Below are positions 31,156 through 40,747 of a stretch of 64,000 nucleotides of DNA, one piece after another (the stretch's first letter is position 1; each line of letters begins with the position of its first letter). The notes under the pieces are model-generated. The model was not told the origin of the DNA. It saw only the letters and a list, made by a program, of their open reading frames with translations, and searched no databases. Source of the stretch: Leptospira bouyouniensis (lineage in GTDB: Bacteria > Spirochaetota > Leptospiria > Leptospirales > Leptospiraceae); NCBI RefSeq assembly GCF_004769525.1, contig NZ_RQFT01000010.1, positions 233,826-297,825 of the forward strand, in the 5' to 3' direction. The translations under genes were made by a program, and so were the position numbers.

Positions 31156-32010
31156 TTAGTAAGTGATCTTTAAGTCGGAGATATCGATGAACTTACGGAA
31201 TAACAAACTGTTTGTTGGTTTTTTGGTATCAAACACAAGTACTGCCACTTTGTTGAAACTTAAGAAATTGGGACGGTACTGAGTGTAGTGGTGGCTTGTG
31301 ATGGTTGTCTTATACTTGTTATTATAAATCGTATATGTGTGTTTTGGAAGTGTTTCGTGGACTTGGCGTTTTCTTTCATCCTCTGTTTGAGCCACATAAT
31401 TATAAATCACTTGTTTTTCTTTAGAAGGTCCAGTTTCACCAAACAAAGTGAAGGGGAGAGCTTTTGCATTGTTTTTACATAGGTAATCGACTACTTCCGT
31501 GAATGTAGGTTCAGGCATCTCTGCTTCAAAACCAGCAAAATGGCGTTTTTCCATTTCTTCTTTTTTCTTTGCATATGTTTCTTCACCCCAAATTTCTTTT
31601 GCAGTGAATGGAGTTGGCATAATATTAGAAAAATATAAAGTTCTTTCGTCTTTTTCAGGGTCAGCTTTACGCCAAGCTGGGTAAGGAACAAGTCTTCTCT
31701 CGTCCTTATTCACACGGTCACCTTCAAAACCAGCTAACACAAAGATAGAATATTCTTGGTTTTCTGAAACTCTAGATTCCAATTCCACTTGAACATCTAA
31801 AAATTCACCTTTACCCGTATCTGCATGTCGTCTAATAAAACTAACGTTCTTTAAACGGATCCTTGCATCATATATAGAGAGTGGATACAAATCCCGGTTG
31901 TCTTTGGAAGAAGTGGCGGAAACTTGTGTCCCTTGTGGATTCCCAGATTCTTGTGCGAAAAGCGCAAAAGTGAGAAGGGTGAATGAAAGAGTGAATAGTG
32001 TTTTGTTCAT
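31156..32010 (-). CDS. Exported (periplasmic) protein of unknown function
   Basis: 284-aa protein with a clean Sec signal peptide (MNKTLFTLSFTLLTFALFAQ). The mature part reads as a beta-sandwich (RIRLKNVSFIRR; FLDVQVELESR) interrupted by a charged helix (TYAKKKEEMEKRHF) and ending in FIDISDLKITY. One Cys only. Size and signal recall leptospiral periplasmic flagellar sheath proteins such as FcpB, but I cannot confirm this without a search. GGA sits just before the ATG. Single-gene unit with its own terminator; panD lies upstream on the same strand. Confidence 0.65.
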   Translation of the reverse strand: MNKTLFTLSFTLLTFALFAQESGNPQGTQVSATSSKDNRDLYPLSIYDARIRLKNVSFIRRHADTGKGEFLDVQVELESRVSENQEYSIFVLAGFEGDRVNKDERRLVPYPAWRKADPEKDERTLYFSNIMPTPFTAKEIWGEETYAKKKEEMEKRHFAGFEAEMPEPTFTEVVDYLCKNNAKALPFTLFGETGPSKEKQVIYNYVAQTEDERKRQVHETLPKHTYTIYNNKYKTTITSHHYTQYRPNFLSFNKVAVLVFDTKKPTNSLLFRKFIDISDLKITY

Positions 32011-32075
32011 GTTCCGACTACCAATTTGGTTTATACAGTTAGTATCGAAGAAATGCCCCAGAAAAATTAGGGAAT

Positions 32076-32432
32076 TTAGGCTTTTTTCGGCCGATTGTTT
32101 TCGTCCACAAAGACTACCTTGGGTTTGTAATCGTTCGGGAGGTCCTTTTCTTCCACTTGCCCGTAGGTGATGATGATGACTTTGTCACCTTTCATCCCGA
32201 GCCTTGCGGCAGCTCCATTCAAACAAATGGTGCCTGAACCTCGTTCGCCCACAATCAGATAGGTTTCGAATCGGGCACCGTTATTCACGTTCACCACACT
32301 CACTTGTTCATAGGGTTTCATCCCTGCCATGTCCATTAAGTCTTGGTCAACAGTGAGGCTACCTTCGTAATGGAGTTCTGCCTCGGTGACGACAGCTCTA
32401 TGGATTTTGCCTTTGCAAACGGTGATGATCAT
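32076..32432 (-). CDS. panD: Aspartate 1-decarboxylase
   Basis: Pyruvoyl enzyme making beta-alanine for pantothenate and CoA, 118 aa. The self-cleavage site Gly24-Ser25 (YEGSLT) is intact, as are [23 protein letters not shown] and [17 protein letters not shown]. The ATG overlaps the stop of the Panacea-domain gene by 4 bp (32429-32432), so translation is probably coupled. Confidence 0.95.
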   Translation of the reverse strand: MIITVCKGKIHRAVVTEAELHYEGSLTVDQDLMDMAGMKPYEQVSVVNVNNGARFETYLIVGERGSGTICLNGAAARLGMKGDKVIIITYGQVEEKDLPNDYKPKVVFVDENNRPKKA

Positions 32433-32965
32433 TCTGACCTCTCAAATAAAACTCTAAACATTTTGCCCGATAGATTCAAAAGGCTTTTTTGGACAAGAAC
32501 ATGTATTTTCGTATTGATCCGGTCCACAGAAAACGGAATTGCATCAAATAGGGGTGTGACAACATAATTTTCGTATAAATTCGGGTAATGGCGATTTTCA
32601 TCCACCACACGACCTCGGAAAGCTTCAACGACTTTCATCATCACTCGTTTTTCTTCTTTGGATAAAACGAGTCCATCCAATGGTTTCTGAAACCGGAGAG
32701 AAAAACCTTGGATCCCATTCCCTTCAATCTTGGGAACCACTTCGATATGGCCTTTTTCTTTTAAATACAAAAGGGCTTCGTTCAGTTTGACGGGGTAGGG
32801 AGAGTCTTCTAAGTGGATATAGTCTCCTCTTGTGATCATCTCCGCATGTTTTTGGAAATGGACACCATCCGAATAGTAAAGTAGCTTCGCTAAATCTAGG
32901 CGAGCTCGACCATTCGGTGATTTTTCGAGGATCCAAAGGATCGCATGACAAAGTTTCTCTATCAA
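32429..32965 (-). CDS. Panacea (DUF4065, SocA-like) domain protein
   Basis: 178-aa protein with the Panacea signature: [18 protein letters not shown], then [19 protein letters not shown]. This domain serves as an antitoxin or chaperone module in many toxin-antitoxin pairs and in SocA. Here no toxin is adjacent; the downstream partner is panD. The start is a TTG with AGGAAGG about 8 nt upstream. The 5' end overlaps the start of divergent lipB by 21 bp, so each promoter must lie inside the other gene. Confidence 0.75.
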   Translation of the reverse strand: MIEKLCHAILWILEKSPNGRARLDLAKLLYYSDGVHFQKHAEMITRGDYIHLEDSPYPVKLNEALLYLKEKGHIEVVPKIEGNGIQGFSLRFQKPLDGLVLSKEEKRVMMKVVEAFRGRVVDENRHYPNLYENYVVTPLFDAIPFSVDRINTKIHVLVQKSLLNLSGKMFRVLFERSE

Positions 32966-33601
32966 AAAGGACTACCTTCCTACTCTTTCCCGACAATGGT
33001 TCCCTACCAAAGATACTTGGATTTCCAGGAAAATTCCAGGAAAAATCGAAGGGAATCCATGCTCTTTTTAGAACACAGTCCATGTTTGACAGGGGGCATA
33101 GGTGCGAAAGCGGAAAATCTTTTGGTTTCTAAGGAGGTACTTTCGAAGATGGGAGTGGAGCTCATTTCCCTACCTCGGGGAGGGGACTTTACTGCCCATG
33201 AACCTGGGCAAATTGTCGGTTACCTCCATATCGACCTTAAAAAAAGGAATCTCAGTTTGGGCGATTTTTTACGAAACTTAAACGAAAGTTTGGTGGTCGG
33301 AGTCAAAGAAACTTGGGGACTCACAGTCGTCGAAAATCCGAAAGCTCCAGGACTTTATACGGAAGGAACAAACAAAAAACTCATCTCGGAAGGGGTGTAT
33401 GCGAAGTCGTATTTTACTAGTTTTGGTTTTGCCCTGAATGGTACCAATTCTCTCTCCACGTTCTCACTTATCAATCCATGTGGTGCGAGGGCTGATGAGA
33501 TGACTTCGTTAACAAGACTTGGTCTCTCGGATCAATTCCCTACAAAACGAATGGAATTTGTTCGGCAGTTTGCCACAACCTTTCTTTCCCTTCTCCCTTA
33601 A
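32945..33601 (+). CDS. lipB: Octanoyltransferase (LipB-like)
   Basis: 218-aa member of the biotin/lipoyl ligase fold. LipB features are RGGDFTAHEPGQIVGY, Lys145 in KLISEGV and the active-site Cys179 in INPCGA. The His normally found before GFALN is replaced (TSFGFALN). It would transfer octanoyl groups to lipoyl domains of 2-oxoacid dehydrogenases. AAAGGA lies 5 nt before the ATG. No lipA is in the window. The start overlaps that of the divergent Panacea gene. Confidence 0.82.
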   Translation: MTKFLYQKGLPSYSFPTMVPYQRYLDFQENSRKNRRESMLFLEHSPCLTGGIGAKAENLLVSKEVLSKMGVELISLPRGGDFTAHEPGQIVGYLHIDLKKRNLSLGDFLRNLNESLVVGVKETWGLTVVENPKAPGLYTEGTNKKLISEGVYAKSYFTSFGFALNGTNSLSTFSLINPCGARADEMTSLTRLGLSDQFPTKRMEFVRQFATTFLSLLP

Positions 33602-33657
33602 TCTCGAATTTCTTACGGCATTTCTTCGGATTTGGCCGAAAAGTAAAAGGGGGATCC

Positions 33658-34647
33658 ATGAAATATTCACGTTTTTTTCTATCCTTTCTCTTATTTTTTA
33701 TCCTCTCGGAAACCCTTGCTCTCAGTGGGGTGGTCTGGACTTTTTATGAGTCCTTACAAAATGCTCTCGTACAAGAACAATTTATTTCTGATCATCGGGC
33801 ACGCGATTTAAGTTTAGCTCTCGCAAAAAGTGCAGAACAACGCTTAAATAACGAAGGTTATGTGGAAATTGAAAAAATGTTCCAGAGGTATGTGGATGAA
33901 TCCAAAAATGACCCGGAGCAGTTTCGTTTTTTAAAAATTAGTTTGTATGCTCCTGATGCAACTTTACTTGTTTCAACGGATACAATTTATACACTAGAAG
34001 AACTCCGAAAAAGAAAACCAGACGAAGAACTTTCAAAATCTACCTTTTTTCGAAAAGGGATACGCATGAAAAAATGGGAATGGTCTGAACCTGAAAATGG
34101 AGAGAACCCTATTCTCAATTCCAAACGGGATCCAAAAGTTCGGGATGGTTTTCAGTGGGTTGTTTCTTACTTACCCCTTGCAAAGTCGAATACGGTTCGG
34201 TTGACTTCTCCGTTATACAAACCGGGAACTTTAGATGTATCTGGGCTCATTATCCTCGTGTACGAACGTGGGAATTTAGGACTTTTGTTTGAGAACCAAT
34301 GGAAACTTGCAGAGTGGATGGTGTTTAATTATGCGCTAATTGCACTGGTTGTCAGTTTACTCTTAACAGGGATTTTTGTCGCCTATACGATGTTTGTCAC
34401 TAAAGACCAGTTGGAACATACAGAAACTGATGGAACCTTACCAATCTTTCAGAAAAAAACATTGGAAACACCGGAAAGTCAATTAGACCAAGTGAGTGAC
34501 TCACAAGTACTAGGGCAACAAATCCAATCAACAAATTTGGACACTCAATCATCCGATGTAGAGGTACTACCTGGTGGACCAGTTGTGAACCAATTTAAAA
34601 TCGATACAAATGAACAAACAATTCAAGATGCAATCTTTTTAGGATAA
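33658..34647 (+). CDS. Two-TM sensor-like membrane protein without a kinase domain
   Basis: 329 aa. TM1 spans about 5-27, a periplasmic region of about 190 residues follows (YAPDATLLVSTDTIYTLEEL suggests a Cache/PAS-like sensor), TM2 spans about 220-245, and a Gln/Thr-rich, probably disordered cytoplasmic tail ends the protein. No HAMP, kinase or methyl-accepting domain follows TM2, so output must be through a partner; the STAS protein encoded 3 bp downstream is the obvious candidate. AGGGGG precedes the ATG. Confidence 0.65.
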   Translation: MKYSRFFLSFLLFFILSETLALSGVVWTFYESLQNALVQEQFISDHRARDLSLALAKSAEQRLNNEGYVEIEKMFQRYVDESKNDPEQFRFLKISLYAPDATLLVSTDTIYTLEELRKRKPDEELSKSTFFRKGIRMKKWEWSEPENGENPILNSKRDPKVRDGFQWVVSYLPLAKSNTVRLTSPLYKPGTLDVSGLIILVYERGNLGLLFENQWKLAEWMVFNYALIALVVSLLLTGIFVAYTMFVTKDQLEHTETDGTLPIFQKKTLETPESQLDQVSDSQVLGQQIQSTNLDTQSSDVEVLPGGPVVNQFKIDTNEQTIQDAIFLG

Positions 34648-34650
34648 ATT

Positions 34651-35520
34651 ATGGAATCATTAGATAAAGTATTTTCCATTCAATTGAAAGGTGGTTTAGA
34701 CGGAACCAGTGCCGATGATTTTTACCGATACTTTGAATCGCAACTTAACAAAGGGTATCGTAAATTTTTATTCCAAATGGGAGCATTGGATTACATCACT
34801 TCAAATGGAATTAGTATCCTAATTAAAATTCATAAACAAATTCTGAAGGCAAATGCAGTGTATGCAATTTATGGATTCAAATCAGAAGTCGAAGATGTCT
34901 TAAAACTCTTAGGACTTTTTGATAAACTTCCTATTTTTAGAAATCATAATTCTGCTGAGTCATTTTTATTACAAGTGGATGTTTCTCCAAAGGAAACGGA
35001 ATCAAAAGAAGGAATGAAAAATCGTTCGGACATGGTTCATTCTGAAAAATCTTCACAACCGAAATCAGAAGAGAATCAAATCCGTTTTTATTTTACAGGA
35101 AAAACAAAAGTAGAGGGAAAACATACATCTGAATCGGAACCAGTTTCAAAGTTAGAATCCATCCAAGAAGTATCCACGGAATCCAAATCGAATCCTTCCC
35201 GAATGGAATCAGTACTGGAAGAAAAATTAAACCAACTACGATTGGAAATTAAGGATTCTTTAAATACAGAACTTGAGAGAAGGTTTTCTCTATACAAAAC
35301 GGGGAAAGACCAGGATACCAAACTGGCACAAATTCCAAATTATATCCAATCGAAAACGAAACAGCTGGAAACGATAGAAAGGATCATTCAATGTGAGGTT
35401 TGTGGCACTCGTCTTCGATTATCAAAATTTGGAAAACATGAATGCCCGAGTTGTAAAACACAATTCCAACTCAGTCCCAATGGTTCCATCCGTTTCCTTG
35501 AAAAATTAAATCCAATTTAA
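34651..35520 (+). CDS. STAS-domain protein with long linker and C-terminal zinc ribbon
   Basis: 289 aa. Residues 1-110 form a STAS (anti-sigma-factor antagonist) domain, with ITSNGISIL where SpoIIAA-like proteins have the phosphorylated serine. Residues about 115-240 are a charged Ser/Glu-rich linker with a coiled coil. The C terminus has two knuckles, CEVC and CPSC (about 247-268), forming a zinc ribbon. STAS joined to a zinc ribbon is unusual. It sits between the sensor-like gene (3 bp gap) and murJ (11 bp gap), suggesting a shared envelope-related operon. Confidence 0.75.
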   Translation: MESLDKVFSIQLKGGLDGTSADDFYRYFESQLNKGYRKFLFQMGALDYITSNGISILIKIHKQILKANAVYAIYGFKSEVEDVLKLLGLFDKLPIFRNHNSAESFLLQVDVSPKETESKEGMKNRSDMVHSEKSSQPKSEENQIRFYFTGKTKVEGKHTSESEPVSKLESIQEVSTESKSNPSRMESVLEEKLNQLRLEIKDSLNTELERRFSLYKTGKDQDTKLAQIPNYIQSKTKQLETIERIIQCEVCGTRLRLSKFGKHECPSCKTQFQLSPNGSIRFLEKLNPI

Positions 35521-35531
35521 ATTCTGGTCGT

Positions 35532-37160
35532 ATGACAAACCAAGTCCCTGGGAAAACTTCGAGTACGAAACGCTCCCTTGCTTTATCGTTTTATACCTTC
35601 TTATCTAGAATTTTAGGTCTCATACGCGACCATTTTATGGCTGTTAGCTTTGGCACAGGAATGGTAGCATCTGCTTTTAGCGTGGCATACCGACTTCCCA
35701 ATATGTTCCGAAACTTACTGGCAGAAGGAACGTTAAGCCAATCGTTTATGCCTATTTTTTCTGAATATGAAAAGATAGGTATACTGGAAGCGCGTGTGAT
35801 GGCAGGTACAGTTCTCAGTTTCCTTTTCCTTTGTTTGTCCATATTTGTTGCCTTTTTTTGGTTTTTTGCCGCTCAATTTTTACCAACATTAGTGGGTGGG
35901 TCACCTGAATATGGAAACTTAGTCGTAGAACTCTCGTTAGTTTTGTTTTTTCTCATCATGACAGCTAGTTTGTCTTCGATTTTTATGTCGATATCAAACT
36001 CTCATCATAAATATTTTGTCCCTTCTTTATCTCCCATTATCCTTAATTTTAGTTATCTGATTGTATTTTTGTTTGTTTTTCCTTTTTATCACGAAATAAG
36101 AGACCGAGTTTTTTTACTCGCCTATGGAATTGTTTTTGGCGGGGTATTACAACTCCTTGTACAAGCATGGTTTGTGTTTCGTAATGGGTATGGTCCTATC
36201 TTTCGATTGGATTTCAAACACCCTGCAATCAAAAAGATTTTTAAACTGATGTTACCTGCGGCGCTTGGTGGAAGTTTCTATCAAATTGGGCTTCTTGTAG
36301 ACATTTTCCTTGCCAACTACATCCAAAACCAGAACCCGGGGCTTGGTGCAGTTGTGAGTTTGGATTATGCCCAAAGGTTAGTGCAACTTCCTACAGGGAT
36401 CATCGGCGTAGCACTTGCGACAACCATCTTACCTTCCCTCTTAAAAGATTTACGGGAAGGTCGTGAAAAAAATGTTCCGAATGAAATTGCAGATGTATTG
36501 TCGTTTGCATTTTTTTTGACATTACCGGCAAGCATTGGTTTGGCTGTCCTTGGCGAAACTGTTTTGGATTCGATATATTATGGGGGTCGTTGGGACCATC
36601 TTGCTACACTCACTGCTTTTTTCCCACTTGTGTTTTATTCCTTGGCAATACCATTTTATAGCATCAATAAGGTTCTCGTTTCTTCGTATTATGCTTTCTC
36701 CGATACCAAAACCCCACTTCGTATCCAGTTGGTTTCATTTTTCTTAAGTGTGGTAGTGAGTATTAGTCTTATGTTTTTTTTGAAACATTCTGCCATTGCA
36801 CTTGCTTCTGCTCTGAGCGCAGTTGTGACATCATCGTTGTTACTTTTTTATCTAAAGGCACACCAAGTGAGTATTCCTTTTGCGACAGTCGGTAAACGTG
36901 TGTTAAAGATGGTGCCAGCCCTCTTTGGGCTTTTCTTTTGGCTAGTATTTGCAGAGTGGGTAATCAAACCAAATTTACATAGTTTGGAAAACAATGTTTT
37001 TGAATTAAGTTATGCAAATCTCAGTCGTTTGAGCCTCTGTGTTTCCATTCTCCCTGCAGTTATCATTTATTTTGGAATTGCGACCAACACAGGTCTTTCC
37101 GAATCTGAAATCATTTTGGGCAAGTTTTTACGAAAGTGGAAACAAAAACCAAAGTCATAA
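35532..37160 (+). CDS. murJ: Lipid II flippase MurJ
   Basis: MOP-superfamily membrane protein, 542 aa, about 14 TM segments. The N terminus LSRILGLIRDHFMAVSFG and the following YRLPNMFRNLLAEGTLSQSFMP are diagnostic of MurJ/MviN, which moves lipid II outward for peptidoglycan synthesis. It ends the three-gene operon with the sensor-like and STAS/zinc-ribbon genes, and an interrupted terminator follows. Confidence 0.94.
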   Translation: MTNQVPGKTSSTKRSLALSFYTFLSRILGLIRDHFMAVSFGTGMVASAFSVAYRLPNMFRNLLAEGTLSQSFMPIFSEYEKIGILEARVMAGTVLSFLFLCLSIFVAFFWFFAAQFLPTLVGGSPEYGNLVVELSLVLFFLIMTASLSSIFMSISNSHHKYFVPSLSPIILNFSYLIVFLFVFPFYHEIRDRVFLLAYGIVFGGVLQLLVQAWFVFRNGYGPIFRLDFKHPAIKKIFKLMLPAALGGSFYQIGLLVDIFLANYIQNQNPGLGAVVSLDYAQRLVQLPTGIIGVALATTILPSLLKDLREGREKNVPNEIADVLSFAFFLTLPASIGLAVLGETVLDSIYYGGRWDHLATLTAFFPLVFYSLAIPFYSINKVLVSSYYAFSDTKTPLRIQLVSFFLSVVVSISLMFFLKHSAIALASALSAVVTSSLLLFYLKAHQVSIPFATVGKRVLKMVPALFGLFFWLVFAEWVIKPNLHSLENNVFELSYANLSRLSLCVSILPAVIIYFGIATNTGLSESEIILGKFLRKWKQKPKS

Positions 37161-37207
37161 TCTATGAATCAATTGTTGACTTTGGGTTTGGCATTGATAC
37201 GAGAACG

Positions 37208-37271
37208 GTAACGAAAACGGAGAGAAACCTGACTACAGATTCACTCCGTGCTTCGTTACAATTAGTTTTTT
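37208..37271 (+). terminator. Long interrupted terminator after murJ
   Basis: GTAACGAA (37208-37215) pairs with TTCGTTAC (37252-37259) and, beyond a small internal loop, CGGAG (37218-37222) pairs with CTCCG (37244-37248). A six-T run follows at 37266-37271. It separates murJ from convergent ileS. The 21-nt apical loop is longer than usual. Confidence 0.65.
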
Positions 37272-37291
37272 AGATCTTTGGATTAAAATGT

Positions 37292-40066
37292 TTAAGCATT
37301 GTTCGGGGATAGTTTGGAAACTACCGTCTCACATCGTTTGCAAAGAGTCCCTTCTTTTTCCGAAACATGACGCCAACAACGTGGGCATTCCGCATATTTT
37401 GGTTTTCGGATTTGGATGGAACCAGTTTCACCCTTCCATTCAGAAAATACTTCTTGGATTTCTTTTCCATCAAAACTGACATGCGACACTACAAAAAATA
37501 ATGCAAGTTCCTCTGGTGAAAAAGAGTAACTGTCTTTATCACCTTCAATGATCACTTCAGCTTCTAATGACTTACCTAGTTTTCCCAGTTTTCTTGCTTC
37601 TTCCAAAGCTTTTTGTACATCTTCTTTGGTTGCAAAAACAGGTTTCAGTTTGGTTTCAAGAGTTTCATCGATCCACTGGGTTAAATCTGAAAAATCAGAA
37701 TAAAAAACAGAATCTTTTTTTCCAAATGTTGTCCAAACTTCTTCTGTGGTAAACGAAAGGATAGGGGCTAAAAGTTTAGTGAGGACCTCTAAAATCAAAG
37801 CCAGTGCATATTCGGAAGACCTTCTTGTTTTCGAATCTTTGGCATCACAATACATTCGGTCTCTGATGATTTCAAAGTAGTCTTGGCTTAAATCGACAGT
37901 ACAGAAAACAAGTACCTTATGATACACTTGGTGGAACTGGTAGGAATCATAAAGTTTTTTAACATCTTCATTCAGTTTAGCCAGTTTGTGTAAATAGTAA
38001 CGATCGATAGTTTCGAGTTCTTCTTTTTTTAAGTTCCAAGAGAGGGTATCTGCGTTTGTATTTCCCAGTAGATACCGGAATGTATTGCGGATCTTACGAT
38101 AGGCTTCTGAAACAGTTTTGATGGAATCTTTTCCAATTTTAACATCATCTCGGAAGTCTTGGGTGCTCACCCAAAGTCTTAATATATCGGCACCGTATTG
38201 GTTAATGATATCTGTTGTTGGATTGATCACATTTCCAAGGGATTTGGACATTGCATGACCTTTGTCATCTAAAACATAACCATGTGTGAGAACAGATTTA
38301 TATGGTGGAGTTTTACGAATCGCCATAGAAGGCCAAAGGGAAGATTGGAACCATCCTCTATGTTGATCAGATCCTTCTAGGTATAAGTCTGCTGGTTCTT
38401 TTCCAATTGAATCACCAAACACAGCAAAGCTGGAAACTCCAGAGTCAAACCAAACATCTAAAATATCCTTATCTTGTTTTAGATCTTCTGAACCACAATT
38501 GTTACATTTGGTTCCTTGTGGTAATAAATCCTTTGCTTCTTTTTCATACCAAACTTCAATCCCTTCTTTTTTGACAATTTGAATGAAGTGTTGGATGGTT
38601 TTGTCATCCAAATGTGTCTGCCCACAAGACTTACAAGTAAAAGAAGGGATAGGTACACCCCAGTTCCTTTGGCGCGACAAACACCAGTCAGGTCTTGACT
38701 CCACCATCGAACGAATCCTTGTGATCCCCCAATCTGGGATCCATTGTACTTTGTCGATGGCTTTTAGAGATTCTTCCCTGAGTCCATTATGATCGATGGA
38801 AAAAAACCACTGAGGTGTTGCCCGAAAAATTAACGGTTTTTTACTCCTCCAACTATGTGGATAGGAGTGTGTGAATTCTGAGAAATGAACGAGTGCATTT
38901 TTTTCACGGAGTAATTCGACAATTTTTGGATTGGCATCCCAAATTTTGATTCCCTTCATCATTTCAAATTCGTCCGTATAACGGCCGTAATCGTCTACTG
39001 GGGAAAGTGTTGGTAAACCTGCTGCCATTCCCACACGGTAGTCGTCTGTTCCATGTCCTGGTGCGGTGTGAACACAACCTGTTCCTGCATCGAGTGTGAC
39101 ATGATTTCCAAATAGAGGAATGGACTCTCTCTCTAAAAATGGATGTTGGAAAATCATTTGTCTTAAGTCATCATTAGTTAGGGATTTGATTTTTGTAAGA
39201 GTGATCCCCGTTTTTTGTTCCACCGCTTCTTTTAATCCATCGGCAAGAATGAGTCTTCCATGGTTGTCGGATTGGAAAAGAGAATAGGCGAGTTCTTCAT
39301 TGAAACAAATCGCAAGGTTTGCAGGAAGGGTCCAAGGAGTTGTGGTCCAGATAAGACAATACGTATCCGTTTCGCCTTTAACAGCAAATTTTACATAGAT
39401 GGATGGAGATACGTGGTTTTGGTATTCGATTTCTGCTTCTGCATGAGCCGTAGCAAGATCGATGCACCAGTACACTGGTTTTTTCCCTTTATAAATATAT
39501 CCTTTTTCAAACAGAGAACCGAATACTTCCACAATCCTTGCTTCGAATTCTGGAGCCATGGTTAGGTATTTATTGTTCTCATCCCAAAAACAAAGGAAAC
39601 GATTTAGGTCATCCCCTTGTTTGCCTACAAACTCAGTGGCATACTCACGGCATTTTTTTCGGAGTTCACTTGGACTTGTATTTCTTGCTTCTTTACCAAG
39701 ATTCTTTAACACCTGTACTTCGATGGGAAGTCCATGGCAATCCCAACCAGGGATCATATCCGTTTGGAATCCACTTAAGGTTTTCGATTTGATGATGATG
39801 TCTTTTAAAATTTTATTGAGAGAGTGACCCACATGGAAGTTACCATTAGCATAGGGTGGTCCATCATGTAATACAAACGAAGGTTTTGATTTACGAATTT
39901 CCTTCATCTTTTGGAAAACTTTTTGGTCTTTCCAAATTTGTATTTGGCCTGGCTCACGTTTTGCCAGGTCGGCTTTCATGGGAAAATGAGTCTCCGGAAG
40001 GAGGACTGTTTTTGAATAAGGATTTTCCGTTTCTGGTTTGGCCATCGTAAGACCAATGTTTGTCAT
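37292..40066 (-). CDS. ileS: Isoleucyl-tRNA synthetase
   Basis: 924-aa class I synthetase charging tRNA-Ile. The HIGH-type motif is HVGH, the KMSKS loop is AMSKS ([11 protein letters not shown]), the editing domain is present, and the C-terminal zinc ribbon is CPRCWRHV with [18 protein letters not shown] is diagnostic. ATG at 40066 and 40045 are both possible; neither has a clear ribosome site. It is the last gene of a minus-strand group with the LRR lipoprotein and the large membrane protein. Confidence 0.96.
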   Translation of the reverse strand: MTNIGLTMAKPETENPYSKTVLLPETHFPMKADLAKREPGQIQIWKDQKVFQKMKEIRKSKPSFVLHDGPPYANGNFHVGHSLNKILKDIIIKSKTLSGFQTDMIPGWDCHGLPIEVQVLKNLGKEARNTSPSELRKKCREYATEFVGKQGDDLNRFLCFWDENNKYLTMAPEFEARIVEVFGSLFEKGYIYKGKKPVYWCIDLATAHAEAEIEYQNHVSPSIYVKFAVKGETDTYCLIWTTTPWTLPANLAICFNEELAYSLFQSDNHGRLILADGLKEAVEQKTGITLTKIKSLTNDDLRQMIFQHPFLERESIPLFGNHVTLDAGTGCVHTAPGHGTDDYRVGMAAGLPTLSPVDDYGRYTDEFEMMKGIKIWDANPKIVELLREKNALVHFSEFTHSYPHSWRSKKPLIFRATPQWFFSIDHNGLREESLKAIDKVQWIPDWGITRIRSMVESRPDWCLSRQRNWGVPIPSFTCKSCGQTHLDDKTIQHFIQIVKKEGIEVWYEKEAKDLLPQGTKCNNCGSEDLKQDKDILDVWFDSGVSSFAVFGDSIGKEPADLYLEGSDQHRGWFQSSLWPSMAIRKTPPYKSVLTHGYVLDDKGHAMSKSLGNVINPTTDIINQYGADILRLWVSTQDFRDDVKIGKDSIKTVSEAYRKIRNTFRYLLGNTNADTLSWNLKKEELETIDRYYLHKLAKLNEDVKKLYDSYQFHQVYHKVLVFCTVDLSQDYFEIIRDRMYCDAKDSKTRRSSEYALALILEVLTKLLAPILSFTTEEVWTTFGKKDSVFYSDFSDLTQWIDETLETKLKPVFATKEDVQKALEEARKLGKLGKSLEAEVIIEGDKDSYSFSPEELALFFVVSHVSFDGKEIQEVFSEWKGETGSIQIRKPKYAECPRCWRHVSEKEGTLCKRCETVVSKLSPNNA

Positions 40067-40104
40067 CTAGGCCAGAGAGAAAACGGAAAAAAAATCTTTA
40101 GTTC

Positions 40105-40734
40105 TTAGAGTTTGACACGTACCTTAGGGAGTTCGTCCCGTAGTCTCACCACATCTGATTTTTCCAGTAGGGTCTTTTGCAAAACCAGATGTTTTAGGTG
40201 ACCAAGTTTTGCCAGGTTTTTAGGAAGGGTTTTGTATTCCCTCATGAGGGTAAGGTCTAGAATTTCTAAACTGGGAAGAGAAGCGATCACCTCAACGTCC
40301 GCCTCTGTTAGTTGCACTTTGGTTTCGTCAAGGGCCAAAGTTTTTAGTTTTTTCAAACGAGAAATGACAATGGGAATTTCTTTCAGTTCCGTCCTTCCAA
40401 GTAACAAAACTTCTAAGTTTTCTAAATTGCCAATTTCATCTGGCAAAGATTGGATAGGGTTTCCAAAAAGATTTAAAATCTTTAATTGTTTGAGGTTTCC
40501 AATCTCTTTTGGAAGTATCTTTAATGAATCATATTGGAGGGTAAGTTCTTCTACTTTTGTCAAATTTCCAATTGATGAAGGTAAATTGCCAAACTCTTTG
40601 TTGGAAAGATTGAGAACACGATCCTCTTTGTGTTCTAAAATCCATTCTTCTGCATTCACAACTTTTTTATTACATTGTAACAAGATGGAAGTGAACAAAA
40701 GGACTAAAAGCGCATTGTAATTAAAAGACTTCAT
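40105..40734 (-). CDS. Leucine-rich-repeat lipoprotein
   Basis: 209 aa. A hydrophobic N terminus ends in SILLQC, a plausible spirochaetal lipobox. Five to six LRR units of about 23 residues follow, with the pattern LPxxIGNLxxLxxLxLxxN (for example LPKEIGNLKQLKILNLFGNP). Bacterial LRR proteins of this type, numerous in leptospires, mediate protein contacts at the surface or periplasm. It lies 13 bp after the large membrane protein and 38 bp before ileS. Confidence 0.85.
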   Translation of the reverse strand: MKSFNYNALLVLLFTSILLQCNKKVVNAEEWILEHKEDRVLNLSNKEFGNLPSSIGNLTKVEELTLQYDSLKILPKEIGNLKQLKILNLFGNPIQSLPDEIGNLENLEVLLLGRTELKEIPIVISRLKKLKTLALDETKVQLTEADVEVIASLPSLEILDLTLMREYKTLPKNLAKLGHLKHLVLQKTLLEKSDVVRLRDELPKVRVKL

Positions 40735-40747
40735 AAAACCAACTTTA

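Noticed and set aside
32429..32965. Complete toxin-antitoxin module with the Panacea protein
   Set aside because: Neighbours are panD and lipB; no toxin-like gene is adjacent.
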